Assembly: GCF_025972045.1 (NCBI RefSeq)
Contig: NZ_JAPDHX010000002.1
Coordinates: 62,001-126,000 of the forward strand
Origin: Micropruina sonneratiae
Lineage (GTDB): Bacteria > Actinomycetota > Actinomycetes > Propionibacteriales > Propionibacteriaceae
Reading direction: 5' to 3'
DNA: 64,000 nt
Of this stretch, positions 54,747-62,119 are shown one piece after another (positions within the stretch are counted from its first letter, which is position 1; each line of letters starts with the position of its first letter). The notes under the pieces were generated by a model. That model worked only from the letters and a program-made list of their open reading frames with translations. It was not told the origin of the DNA and ran no database searches. The translations under genes were made by a program, and so were the position numbers.

Positions 54747-55010
54747 CCACCCCCCAGTGCTCACCACGGCTCAGCGTACCCAGCGGCTACTCGGCTTGTC
54801 TCTACGCGTTGTCAAGGGTCGCCACCGAGTGTCGAGACTTTGGGGTGCCCGATCGGGCTGCCTGGTGCTGTGCCTGCCGAGACGGCGCGCCCGTTCCCCT
54901 TACGGGCGCCGCAGCAGTCTAGTGGAAGGGGCTCGTCAGGTCGCCGCCGCCGGGTCCCCCGGGCGGGGGACAGTCCCTGACGGCCCAGGCCGCTCCCAGG
55001 GGCAGACGAA
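54747..55010. other. intergenic region, no gene; possible leftward promoter
   Basis: No coding frame is convincing. On the minus strand TTGACA (54815-54810) is followed after 17 nt by GAGTAG (54792-54787), a weak candidate promoter for the repeat protein. The right part leads into the tRNA terminator. Confidence 0.4.
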
Positions 55011-55040
55011 AAGGGCCCTGGCCGGTTGGCCAGGGCCCTT
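55011..55040 (-). terminator. strong rho-independent terminator of the tRNA remnant
   Basis: AAGGGCCCTGGCC (55011-55023) and GGCCAGGGCCCTT (55028-55040) form a perfect 13-bp stem with a 4-nt loop, followed on the minus strand by CTTTTCG. It lies 2 nt beyond the tRNA 3' end. Confidence 0.92.
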
Positions 55041-55042
55041 GT

Positions 55043-55080
55043 TGGTAGCTGGGGACAGGATTTGAACCTGTGACCTCTGG
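55043..55080 (-). tRNA. truncated tRNA 3' end, likely attachment-site remnant
   Basis: On the minus strand the sequence reads CCCAGAGGTCACAGG, then TTCAAAT, then CCTGTCCCCAGCTACCA. This gives a 3' anticodon stem half, variable loop, a perfect T arm (ACAGG-TTCAAAT-CCTGT) and the acceptor 3' strand; encoded CCA is possible. No D arm or 5' acceptor strand can be found up to 55,140, so this is a fragment. Integrative elements that use tRNA 3' ends leave such copies at one boundary. The isoacceptor cannot be named. Confidence 0.75.
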
Positions 55081-55107
55081 GACATGGGCAGGGGGGTCTC
55101 GATACCC

Positions 55108-55162
55108 CTAGTCAGACGGCATATACCACCTAGTCAGAGCGCTATACGAGGGTCTCAGTCAG
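55108..55162. repeat. direct repeats beside the attachment site
   Basis: CTAGTCAGA occurs at 55108-55116 and 55130-55138, and a related CTCAGTCAG at 55154-55162, spaced 22-24 bp. Short spaced repeats next to an att core are typical of integrase arm-binding sites. The interpretation is inferred. Confidence 0.45.
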
Positions 55163-55297
55163 GCTATGGAAGTTACCTGTGGGAGCTCATTGGTGCTGAC
55201 ATTGTCAGGGATTTTGTCAGGGTCTGGAACGACCCTCAGGCCGGCTGCCCGCGCCTGCTCCGAGTTCCGGGCGGGCGTCAACAGCCTCCACTCCGGT
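55159..55297 (-). pseudogene. possible C-terminal remnant of a site-specific integrase
   Basis: A minus-strand frame, offset from the recombinase gene, reads SPEWRLLTPARNSEQARAAG, continues through GLRVVPDPDKIPDNV and NELPQVTSIA, then stops at 55159. The codon pattern is coding-like (about 46 codons), and the position just inside a tRNA attachment remnant is where a tyrosine integrase gene normally ends. No catalytic motif is left, so identity is a guess. It overlaps the 3' end of the serine recombinase in another frame. Confidence 0.3.
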
Positions 55298-55876
55298 GAC
55301 AGGACAGAACTCGAGATCGCAATGATGGTGGCGGTACACGGTGGGCCGCGACACCCTGAACATCTCGGCGATCTGGCTCACCGTGAGCTCGCCCTCGTCG
55401 TAGCGCCGCCGGATCTCGGCATCGACCTTCGCTGACAGCACCGCACGGCGTCCGCCCTTGCGTCCGCGAGCCCGGGCCGCGGCGAGCCCGTCACGGGTCC
55501 TGGCCACGATCAGATCGTGCTCGAACTCCGCGATTGCGCCGAGCAGGTTGAACAGCAGCCGGCCCTCGATCGTGGCGGTGTCGATGTTCTGCTCGGTGAC
55601 TCGCAGGTTCACCCCACGGTCCCTGAGCAGGAAGCTTATCTCGACGAGATCCTTCATCGACCGTGCCAAACGGTCGAGCCGCGTGATGACCAGCGTGTCG
55701 CCGTCGCGGAGCAGGTCGAGGACATGGTCCCAGACCGGCCGGCTGGCCTTGGTGCCGGTGAACTTCTTCAGGTGGATGTCGGCCCGGTCGACTCCGGCGC
55801 TGAGCAGAGCATCGAGCTGGGAGTCGAGGCTCTGCAGGTGGGTCGAGACCCGGCCGTAGCCGAACGTCTTGTTCAT
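55217..55876 (-). CDS. serine recombinase (resolvase/invertase family), outside the transposon
   Basis: A 219-aa resolvase-type recombinase. The N-terminal catalytic domain has FGYGRVST (S11 nucleophile), ITRLDRLARSM and LIVARTRDGLAAARARGRKGG, and the C-terminus is a helix-turn-helix (LTVSQIAEMFRVSRPTVYRH). The start is the ATG at 55876. The last ~30 residues after YRHHHC look unlike the family and overlap a possible integrase remnant, so the C-terminus may be a fusion. Its upstream control region is split by the transposon inserted at 55942. Confidence 0.88.
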   Translation of the reverse strand: MNKTFGYGRVSTHLQSLDSQLDALLSAGVDRADIHLKKFTGTKASRPVWDHVLDLLRDGDTLVITRLDRLARSMKDLVEISFLLRDRGVNLRVTEQNIDTATIEGRLLFNLLGAIAEFEHDLIVARTRDGLAAARARGRKGGRRAVLSAKVDAEIRRRYDEGELTVSQIAEMFRVSRPTVYRHHHCDLEFCPVTGVEAVDARPELGAGAGSRPEGRSRP

Positions 55877-55941
55877 AAACGCACCTTGCTTGTCATAGAT
55901 AGCGGACACGCCAACCGTACGAAGTGCCCCCGACATCCGGC
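55877..55941. promoter_or_regulatory. left half of a split res site upstream of the serine recombinase
   Basis: TGTCATAGATAGCGGACA (55891-55908) is a subsite-like sequence with outer TGTC/GACA ends. A related sequence with GTCCATAGA and GCGGACG lies across the transposon at 62667-62692. Together they look like res subsites I and II of the 55217-55876 recombinase, now separated by 6.7 kb. Confidence 0.5.
55935..55941. repeat. target-site duplication, left copy (ATCCGGC)
   Basis: ATCCGGC lies immediately outside the left terminal repeat and is repeated exactly at 62644-62650, immediately outside the right terminal repeat. Confidence 0.85.
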
Positions 55942-55974
55942 TGTGGTCTGCACCGTTAGCTGGCGGGGTTCTGT
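55942..55974. repeat. left terminal inverted repeat of the transposon
   Basis: Starts TGTGGTCTGCACCGTTAG and ends with GGCGGGGTTCTGT. The reverse complement of 62611-62643 matches at 27 of 33 positions, including an uninterrupted 14-base block TGGCGGGGTTCTGT. A further related motif (CAGTTAGCTGACG) follows at about 55991-56003, overlapping the end of tniB, and may be an inner transposase-binding site. Confidence 0.88.
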
Positions 55975-55994
55975 GGGTGGTATGTGGCGGTCAG

Positions 55995-56813
55995 TTAGCT
56001 GACGCCGATGACCAGGGTGCTGGCGGCGGCTTCGATGACGTCGTCGGTGATGGTGTCGAGCTCGTTGATCTTCAGGATGCGCTCGACCTGGGGGAAGAGG
56101 CGTTCCAGGAGCCGGAAGTTCCCGCGAGTGATGCGGGCGATGGCGGCGATGGCTTGGGCGTCGGTGAAGTCCGCGGGGTCGAGCGTCTTGCCGAGGGTGA
56201 CCCAGTGCCGTTGCAGGACGAAGAGCAGTTCGTCATTGCCGAGCGGTCGGTATTGGTGGGCGAATCCGACGCGGCTGTAGAACTGTGGGTAGTGGCTGAA
56301 CTGTTTCTCCAGGCCGGGCATGCCGATGAGGATGAGGGCGATGTTGTCGCGGTCGTAGCGGTCGCGCAGGAGTTCCAGAGCCGTGGCGCGGAGTCGTTCG
56401 GACTCATCGACGATGATCAGTTGCACGTAGTTCTCGAAGTGTCGCTTGCGTGACGTCACTATCGGGCCCTGCCCGACGGGGTGCAGGTGCTGCTCGATGC
56501 AGATGTTGGTGCGGGTGACGACCTCGTGGAGCTCCTCCTGCAAGGTCCGTGGGGTGGTCAGGACGCTGGGGGTGTAGAGCACGGTTCGGCTCTTGGCCAG
56601 CGCGGCGTAGACATTCGCGTCATCCTCGGTGCGAGGGCCCCAATCGGTCAGCAGGTCGTTGGTTTGGTCCCAGCGGGCGTAGCGGCGCGCGGACAGGGTC
56701 TTGCCCACGCCGGCGGGCCCGAAGCACAGGCCGATGGTGTGGCCGCGGCGTACGGCGTTGGCGAACTCGGTGAAGCGGCGGTGTTCCTTGGTCACGATGA
56801 AGCGCTGGTTCAC
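55995..56813 (-). CDS. tniB: transposition AAA ATPase, TniB-like (Tn552 p271-like)
   Basis: A 272-aa AAA+ protein: Walker A GPAGVGKT (32-39), Walker B LIIVDESE (132-137) followed by RLRATALELLRD, and ILIGMPGLE as sensor 1. It is the target-selection partner of the DDE transposase, comparable to TniB, p271 and MuB. It starts with a GTG overlapping the tniA stop (GTGA) and ends 20 bp inside the left terminal repeat. Confidence 0.9.
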   Translation of the reverse strand: MNQRFIVTKEHRRFTEFANAVRRGHTIGLCFGPAGVGKTLSARRYARWDQTNDLLTDWGPRTEDDANVYAALAKSRTVLYTPSVLTTPRTLQEELHEVVTRTNICIEQHLHPVGQGPIVTSRKRHFENYVQLIIVDESERLRATALELLRDRYDRDNIALILIGMPGLEKQFSHYPQFYSRVGFAHQYRPLGNDELLFVLQRHWVTLGKTLDPADFTDAQAIAAIARITRGNFRLLERLFPQVERILKINELDTITDDVIEAAASTLVIGVS

Positions 56814-58204
56814 CTCAGGTCCTCCTTGTAGACCTTCAACTTCCGTCGCGGCGCCGGCGGCGCCTTGGCCGGTGGGGTCGGGGAGGTGTGGGTGGCCACG
56901 ACGGCGATGCGTTCGTTGATTCCTTCGCGGAGGGCGCGGCGGCGGGCGTTGCGGGCGGCTTGAATCTCTTTGAGGCTGACCTTCTGGCCGTGGTGGTCCT
57001 GGTTGACGGCCTTGCAGATGAACTCCTCGTGGTCGAAGACGCGGATCTCGGTGATGTCCCTGGGGTCGTAGCGGATGAGGACCGATCGGCCGACGTAGCC
57101 GGCCAGGGTCGGGGAGATGTAGCGCAGGCCCTGGAAGCGGATGCCGTCGCGGCGCACGATCCTGGTCTTGGCCACGGTCAGCAGCAGCCCGTCGAGGTCC
57201 TCGAGGCTCTCGGGCATGCGCGGCAGCCAACCGTCCCCGATCCACGCAGCGCGTGGTGAGGTGCCGATCTCGCTGTGGGGCCGGTCGTTGTAAGTGGTGA
57301 CGAACGATTCCAGGGCGGTGTCGAGCTCTGCCAGTGACAGCTTCGGCGTGGGCCAGGGGTGCCCCCTGGTGATGTGTCCGGCGAGATCTGCCAGGAGCTC
57401 GGTGTTGACGGTGCCGAAGAACCTCTCGACCTTCCCGCGGCCCTGCGGGCGAGCGACGGTGGAGTGGACCAGCCGGATGTGCAGATCTACGGCGGTGGCG
57501 GTGAGCTGGTGGCTGATGAAGTCGCTGCCGTGGTCGACGTAGAGCACGTCGGGGATGCCGCACATCGGCCAGGCGAGGTCGGTCTTGTGCCAGATCGCCT
57601 GCCGCAGCGCCAAGGCCGTGTTCATCGCTGAGGGTGCGCCGAGGAAGACGGTGTAGCCGCAGATCGCCCGGGAGTGGTCATCGATGATCGCGGTCAGCCA
57701 CGGCCGGGCAGGTTTTCCGTCGGTGCCCACCACGAGGATGTCGAGCATGGTGTGGTCGGCCTGCCACATCGCGTTGGGGTGCTCGGCACGCCGGCGCAGC
57801 GCCAGCTCGTACTTGTCGCGATATGACGCCGGCCCTTCCAGGGCGAGGGTGACCATGCCCGGGTCGAGGTCGGCGACGATCGCGCGCACCACGCCATAGG
57901 AGGGCACCGGCCACCCCTGCTCCTCGCAGATGGCACTGACCTTGCGGTGGATCGTGATGATCGCCGGGCGCGGCTTGCTCAACGCCAGCCCTTCGACCAA
58001 CGACACGAGCTCGGCGGGCAGGCGATGGCTACCGGCATCAGCGCGCCTCCGCGTTCCGAGACCCGTATACCCCTCGGTGCGGAAGCGGGCGTGCCAGCGC
58101 TCCAGCGTGCGCAGCCCGACACCGGTGTCCCGGGCCAGCGCGGCGAGCGGGATCTGGTCCTCGACATGAAGCCTGAGGATTTGCCAGCGCTCGGCCGCGT
58201 CCAT
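56810..58204 (-). CDS. tniA: DDE transposase, TniA-like (Tn552 p480-like)
   Basis: A 464-aa transposase: N-terminal helix-turn-helix (IPLAALARDTGVGLRTLERWHARF), an rve/DDE core with D150 (WQADHTML), D224 (LYVDHGSDF) and E260 (GRGKVERFFGT), which gives the classical 35-residue D-E spacing, and a Mu-type C-terminal beta-barrel domain (RRDGIRFQGLRYISP). The C-terminal tail (RRKLKVYKEDL) is likely to contact the ATPase. All catalytic residues are intact, so it may be active. No tniQ homologue lies beside it. Confidence 0.93.
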   Translation of the reverse strand: MDAAERWQILRLHVEDQIPLAALARDTGVGLRTLERWHARFRTEGYTGLGTRRRADAGSHRLPAELVSLVEGLALSKPRPAIITIHRKVSAICEEQGWPVPSYGVVRAIVADLDPGMVTLALEGPASYRDKYELALRRRAEHPNAMWQADHTMLDILVVGTDGKPARPWLTAIIDDHSRAICGYTVFLGAPSAMNTALALRQAIWHKTDLAWPMCGIPDVLYVDHGSDFISHQLTATAVDLHIRLVHSTVARPQGRGKVERFFGTVNTELLADLAGHITRGHPWPTPKLSLAELDTALESFVTTYNDRPHSEIGTSPRAAWIGDGWLPRMPESLEDLDGLLLTVAKTRIVRRDGIRFQGLRYISPTLAGYVGRSVLIRYDPRDITEIRVFDHEEFICKAVNQDHHGQKVSLKEIQAARNARRRALREGINERIAVVATHTSPTPPAKAPPAPRRKLKVYKEDLR

Positions 58205-58207
58205 GAC

Positions 58208-58807
58208 CTACACGGCGCTTCTCGACTGCCTTGGTTGCACCATTGGGGCGCTGTTGCGGTTCAGAGCACGGTAGATGGTGGCGCGGCTGACGCCCAGCAC
58301 CGCACCGATCTGCGCCACCGTCATCTCGTTCTGCTCATACATCCGCCTCGCCGCCTTGACCTGATCCGGCGACAGGGCGGGCGGTCGCCCGCCTTTGCGG
58401 CCACGGGCCCGGGCGGCGGCCAGTCCTGCGTGGGTGCGCTCACGGATCAGGTCGCGCTCGAACTCGGCCAACGCGGCGAAGACATGGAACACCAGCCGCC
58501 CACCCGAGGAGGTGGTGTCGATCGTCTCCTGCAGGGAGCGGAACCCCACGCCGCGCTCGGACAGGATCTGCAGCTGGTCGATGAGGTGCCGGATTGAGCG
58601 ACCCAGCCGGTCCAGCCGCCACACCACCAGCGTGTCCCCCGGGCGCAGCTGGTCCATCAGCTTCTCCAGCTCGGGCCGGTGGTCCAGGGAGCCCGAGATC
58701 GTGTCGACGAAGACCCGGCAGCACCCGGCGGCGGTGAGCGCATCGATCTGCAGTGCGGCGTCTTGATCGGTCGTCGACACACGCGCATAGCCCAGCAGAG
58801 GCCCCAT
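58208..58807 (-). CDS. transposon-encoded resolvase (serine recombinase)
   Basis: A 199-aa resolvase: GYARVST (S11), VVWRLDRLGRSIRHL, EFERDLIRERTHAGLAAARARGRKGGR and a C-terminal HTH (MTVAQIGAVLGVSRATIYRAL). The start is the ATG at 58807. It should resolve cointegrates made by the TniA/TniB pair and may also capture cargo at its res site. It lies 3 bp upstream of tniA on the same strand and is clearly related to the 55217-55876 recombinase. Confidence 0.92.
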   Translation of the reverse strand: MGPLLGYARVSTTDQDAALQIDALTAAGCCRVFVDTISGSLDHRPELEKLMDQLRPGDTLVVWRLDRLGRSIRHLIDQLQILSERGVGFRSLQETIDTTSSGGRLVFHVFAALAEFERDLIRERTHAGLAAARARGRKGGRPPALSPDQVKAARRMYEQNEMTVAQIGAVLGVSRATIYRALNRNSAPMVQPRQSRSAV

Positions 58808-59539
58808 GGCGTTGACTGTAGCGATACTCATCCAGCACGGGAAGTATCGAGCCATAGAATCCGGCACTGAGTTTCGTTACAAACGCTATGGATCGAGAAC
58901 CGCGAAGTGTCAAGCATCCTGAGGAGTACGGCAGCCCTCGTCGTCGTTGTAGCGGAATCGTTCGTTTACGGGACGACAGGCCGTCCCATATGACGCACCG
59001 TCACCGGACAACCCTTCTCGGGCGGTCTTGCGAACATTCGGGCGTGGGTTTCCGCCGATGACCTGCACCGCCTCCGCAACGGGTTCCTCCTACGGGACGG
59101 ACAACTGGACCGACCGCAACCGCTGCGAGGGCGGACCACTGAGCGTTAGGGGGTCCCGTCCGGCTCCGATGCCCTCTCCAGGCTTCGGACCGCTGCCAGG
59201 CGGTGGAGCTCAGACCGTCGGATGAGGAGTGCGGCAACGGGCGCCCGCGATCGCGCTGGCGGCGTGATGATTGGTCGTCATTCGCGCCCTTTGGTTCCTT
59301 CGCGCACCATCCGACGATGTTCGCCGCGGCCGGCGGCGTGCCCGCGTTGCGGGCGGAGTCGTTCAGTCGCGAGCGATGCGAAGGGCGACCCAGAGCGCGC
59401 ACCTTCGGCAGATGTAGGCCGGTTCGCTCCCGAGTGCGTGGAGCGACCTTCGTGGCCGCTGGCGGCCGCAGCACGAGCATCGTTGCTGGGTGTCATCGGC
59501 CATGTCGCGATGGTGCCACGGGCCGGTGACCTTCGCGGG
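58808..59539. other. res/cargo-junction region, no gene recognised
   Basis: About 730 bp without a convincing coding frame; a 159-codon minus-strand frame (59001-59480) has no recognisable composition or start signals. Near the resolvase start are inverted repeats CGATACT/AGTATCG (58822-58828 and 58843-58849) and CGTTACAAACG (58875-58885), which are candidate res subsites. Another related element (TTCGTTTACGG) lies at about 58,960-58,970. The rest holds nothing I can identify; it may be the cargo-acquisition junction. Confidence 0.5.
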
Positions 59540-59938
59540 TCACAGGTAGCGGCAGACGTCCTCGGGGGAGCATGTGGCCGGGTCGCCGGTGGTGGCGTGC
59601 TCGCGCAGGATGGCGATCGTGGTGCGTAGCTGCGCGAGCTCGGCGAGCTGCCGGTCGATGACCGCGAGGCGGGTGTCGAGCAGGTCGGTGACGTGCTGGC
59701 AGGGGGCCTGGCCCCGGTCTCGGATGGCCAGCACCTGGCCGATCTGGGCCAGGGTCAGCCCGGCGGCTTGGCCCCGGCGGATGAAGTGCAGCCGGTCGAG
59801 CACCTCGGGGCCGTAGTCCCGGTACCCCGCCGGGCTGCGGTCGGGGTCGGGGAGGAGTCCGACGTCCTCGTAGTACCGCAGGGTCTTAGCTGTCGTGCCC
59901 GACGCCTGAGCCACCTCACCGATCCGCATGCCACTCAT
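59540..59938 (-). CDS. merR: MerR-family heavy-metal regulator
   Basis: A 132-aa protein: N-terminal MerR HTH (MRIGEVAQASGTTAKTLRYYEDVGLL) and a dimerisation helix. Metal ligands appear at C80 (APCQHV), C123 and C129 (ATCSPEDVC). The classical Hg(II) MerR uses C82, C117 and C126; the C117 equivalent is not present, so the metal sensed may differ or use a different geometry. It is divergent from merA over a MerR-type operator, so mercury is the likely signal. AAGGCAGA precedes the ATG. Confidence 0.88.
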   Translation of the reverse strand: MSGMRIGEVAQASGTTAKTLRYYEDVGLLPDPDRSPAGYRDYGPEVLDRLHFIRRGQAAGLTLAQIGQVLAIRDRGQAPCQHVTDLLDTRLAVIDRQLAELAQLRTTIAILREHATTGDPATCSPEDVCRYL

Positions 59939-59944
59939 TCTGCC

Positions 59945-59976
59945 TTGACCTTCCAGTGCACTGGAAGGTCGATCCT
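59945..59976 (+). promoter_or_regulatory. merA promoter with MerR-type operator palindrome
   Basis: A -35 hexamer TTGACC (59945-59950) and -10 GATCCT (59971-59976) are separated by 20 bp, the over-long spacing typical of MerR-family promoters. A perfect 24-bp palindrome (59947-59970, half GACCTTCCAGTG) fills the spacer. MerR activates such promoters by untwisting the DNA. It also lies next to the divergent merR start, allowing autoregulation. Confidence 0.9.
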
Positions 59977-60007
59977 GGTCCTGAGGCGCGGCAACAAGGG
60001 AGGACTT

Positions 60008-61456
60008 ATGACGGCAACGGACAAGGGCAGGTCGTATGACCTGGCAGTGATCGGGTCCGGTGGGGCGGCGTTCGCGGCCGCGATCCGCGCCACCACCCTG
60101 GGCAAGCGGGTGGTGATGATCGAGCGCGGCACCATCGGCGGTACCTGCGTGAACACCGGGTGTGTGCCCTCCAAAGCCCTGCTCGCGGCCGCCGAGGCCC
60201 GCCACGTCACACTCGACGCCGCCCGGTTCCCCGGTCTGCCACTCCCCGACGCCCCACCGGTCGACATGCCCGCCATGGTCGCCGGCAAGGACAAGCTCGT
60301 CGGATCGCTGCGCAGCGAGAAGTACGCGGCCCTGGCCGCCGAGTACGGGTGGGCCCTCCACCCCGGCGAGGCCACCTTCGTCGGCACACCGACTGAGCCG
60401 GCACTCCGCGTGACCGGCCCGGACGGCACGGCGGAAACCGTCCGGGCCGCGCACCACCTCATCGCTACCGGCTCCACGCCCTGGGCGCCGCCGGTCCCCG
60501 GCCTGCAGGAGGCCGGTTATCTGACCTCGACGACCGCGATGGAGCTGGACCACGTCCCGGAGTCGCTGCTGGTCATCGGCGGCGGCTACGTCGCCATGGA
60601 GCAGGCCCAGCTCTTCTCCCGCCTCGGTGCCCAGGTCACCATGCTCGTCCGCTCACGGCTGGCCTCCCACGAGGAACCCGAGGCCGCCACCGCCCTGGAA
60701 GAAATCCTCGCCGACGAAGGCATCGAGATCATCCGCGGCGCGGTGCCCACCGCGGTGCGCCGCGACCCGGCCACCGGCGAGGTCACGGTCACCGCCACCA
60801 CCGCCGACGGCTCACACGAGCTCCGCGCGGCCGAGCTCCTCGTTGCCACCGGCCGCCGCCCGGTCACCGGCACGCTCGGCCTCGACACCATCGGCGTGCG
60901 CGCCGGCAAGCGCGGCGAGGTCATCATCGACAGCCACCTGCGCACCACGAACCCGCGGATCTGGGCCGCGGGTGACGTCACCGCCCACCCGCAGTTCGTG
61001 TACGTCGCCGCGGCCCACGGCGCCCTGGTCGCCGACAACGCCCTCACCGGAGCCGGCCGGGAGGTCGACTACCGCCACCTGCCCCGGGTCGTGTTCACCA
61101 GCCCCGCCCTGGCCTCCGTCGGAATGACCGACCAGCAGGCCCGCACTGCCGGGATCCGCTGCGACAGCCGCGTCCTGCCCCTGGCGCACGTCCCGCGCGC
61201 CATCGTCAACCGTGACACCCGCGGGCTCATCAAGATCGTCACCGACGCCGACACCGGCCGCATCATCGGCATCACCGCCCTCGCCCAGGACGCCGGTGAC
61301 CTCGCCGCCGCCGGCGTCTACATCCTCGAGGCCGGCATGACCACCGACCAGGTCGCCAACCTCTGGAGCCCCTACCTGACCATGGCCGAAGGCCTCAAAC
61401 TCACCGCCCAAACCTTCACCACCGACATCACCAAACTCTCCTGCTGCGCAGCATGA
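60008..61456 (+). CDS. merA: mercuric reductase (no N-terminal metal-binding domain)
   Basis: A 482-aa flavoprotein disulfide reductase: FAD motif VIGSGGAAFAAAIRA, redox-active GGTCVNTGCVPSK (C47, C52), NAD(P)H motif VIGGGYVAMEQAQ, and a C-terminal vicinal cysteine pair (C479, C480 in LSCCAA), the diagnostic feature of MerA, which passes Hg(II) to the active site. The NmerA HMA domain is missing. GGGAGG precedes the ATG. No merT, merP or merB is seen, so uptake and organomercurial cleavage are not encoded here. Confidence 0.93.
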   Translation: MTATDKGRSYDLAVIGSGGAAFAAAIRATTLGKRVVMIERGTIGGTCVNTGCVPSKALLAAAEARHVTLDAARFPGLPLPDAPPVDMPAMVAGKDKLVGSLRSEKYAALAAEYGWALHPGEATFVGTPTEPALRVTGPDGTAETVRAAHHLIATGSTPWAPPVPGLQEAGYLTSTTAMELDHVPESLLVIGGGYVAMEQAQLFSRLGAQVTMLVRSRLASHEEPEAATALEEILADEGIEIIRGAVPTAVRRDPATGEVTVTATTADGSHELRAAELLVATGRRPVTGTLGLDTIGVRAGKRGEVIIDSHLRTTNPRIWAAGDVTAHPQFVYVAAAHGALVADNALTGAGREVDYRHLPRVVFTSPALASVGMTDQQARTAGIRCDSRVLPLAHVPRAIVNRDTRGLIKIVTDADTGRIIGITALAQDAGDLAAAGVYILEAGMTTDQVANLWSPYLTMAEGLKLTAQTFTTDITKLSCCAA

Positions 61457-61522
61457 ACCCGCACAGGGATCCCTATACCGGAGCGTCGAGCCTGGCGACC
61501 TCTCTCGTTCGCTTTGGCTCCG

Positions 61523-62119
61523 TCAGAGACCGAACGCTCCTCCGCTGACGAGGATGACGATGCCGAGGCCGATCAGGACGATGGGGAACAGGATGTGTTC
61601 CCAGCGCTCGAGGACTTCAGCGATCGGCGGCCGGGTGGCAACGAACTTGGCGACTACGACCAGGACCGCGACGAGCGCGAGGAAGACGAGGCAGTAGGCG
61701 ACCACTGCGATGGGTTCCACGCTGAGGAAGACGGGGACATAGACGCCGATGTTGTCTCCGCCGTTGGCGAAGGTGACTCCTGCGACGGTCCACGCGCTGA
61801 CCTTCGTGCCCGTGACCTTGGCGTCATCGTCGTCATCGTCTCCGCGCCAGGCTTGCCATGCAGCCCAGAGACCGAGGGCCAGGGGGATGAGCCCGAAGTA
61901 CGGGATAGCTGCTGAGGGCAGGAATGCTCCGGCTCCGATAGTCACCAGCACAGCGGCACCGAGGATGCAGGTGAACCCCACGTACTGGCCGACCAAGATG
62001 CGGGTGGTCGTCCCGCGTTGGCCCGCGCCGCGGGCGAAGAACAAGGAGAGCACGATGATGTCGTCGATGTTGGTCGCGATGAACAGGCCGATTGCCTGCA
62101 GGACCGCAGCCAGGATCAC
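61523..62119 (-). CDS. cadD: cadmium-resistance transporter CadD
   Basis: A 198-aa membrane protein with about five or six hydrophobic segments. The CadD/LysE-superfamily pattern FIATNIDDIIVLSLFFARG and VTFANGGDNIGVYVPVF carries conserved Asp/Asn residues in the membrane. It exports Cd(II). The GTG start overlaps the regulator stop (GTGA), so the two are translated together. An acidic run (GDDDDDDAK) lies in the cytosolic loop. Confidence 0.92.
   Translation of the reverse strand: MILAAVLQAIGLFIATNIDDIIVLSLFFARGAGQRGTTTRILVGQYVGFTCILGAAVLVTIGAGAFLPSAAIPYFGLIPLALGLWAAWQAWRGDDDDDDAKVTGTKVSAWTVAGVTFANGGDNIGVYVPVFLSVEPIAVVAYCLVFLALVAVLVVVAKFVATRPPIAEVLERWEHILFPIVLIGLGIVILVSGGAFGL

Noticed and set aside
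53656-55065. A 469-codon plus-strand frame rich in Val/Gly across the repeat gene
   Set aside because: It is the antisense of the [10 protein letters not shown] repeats and runs through the terminator; the minus-strand protein has a signal peptide, a membrane anchor and a ribosome site.
55217-55876. The first serine recombinase as part of the transposon
   Set aside because: It lies outside the left terminal repeat and the target duplication; the transposon already has its own resolvase.
58870-58970. ACAAACG/CGTTT motifs near 58.9 kb and 62.7 kb as transposon ends
   Set aside because: They would leave the transposase outside the element. The 55942/62611 inverted repeats with the ATCCGGC duplication explain the ends; these motifs fit res subsites better.
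59001-59480. A 159-codon minus-strand frame in the transposon
   Set aside because: Low-complexity Arg/Ala/Pro composition, no ribosome site, no recognisable fold; treated as non-coding.
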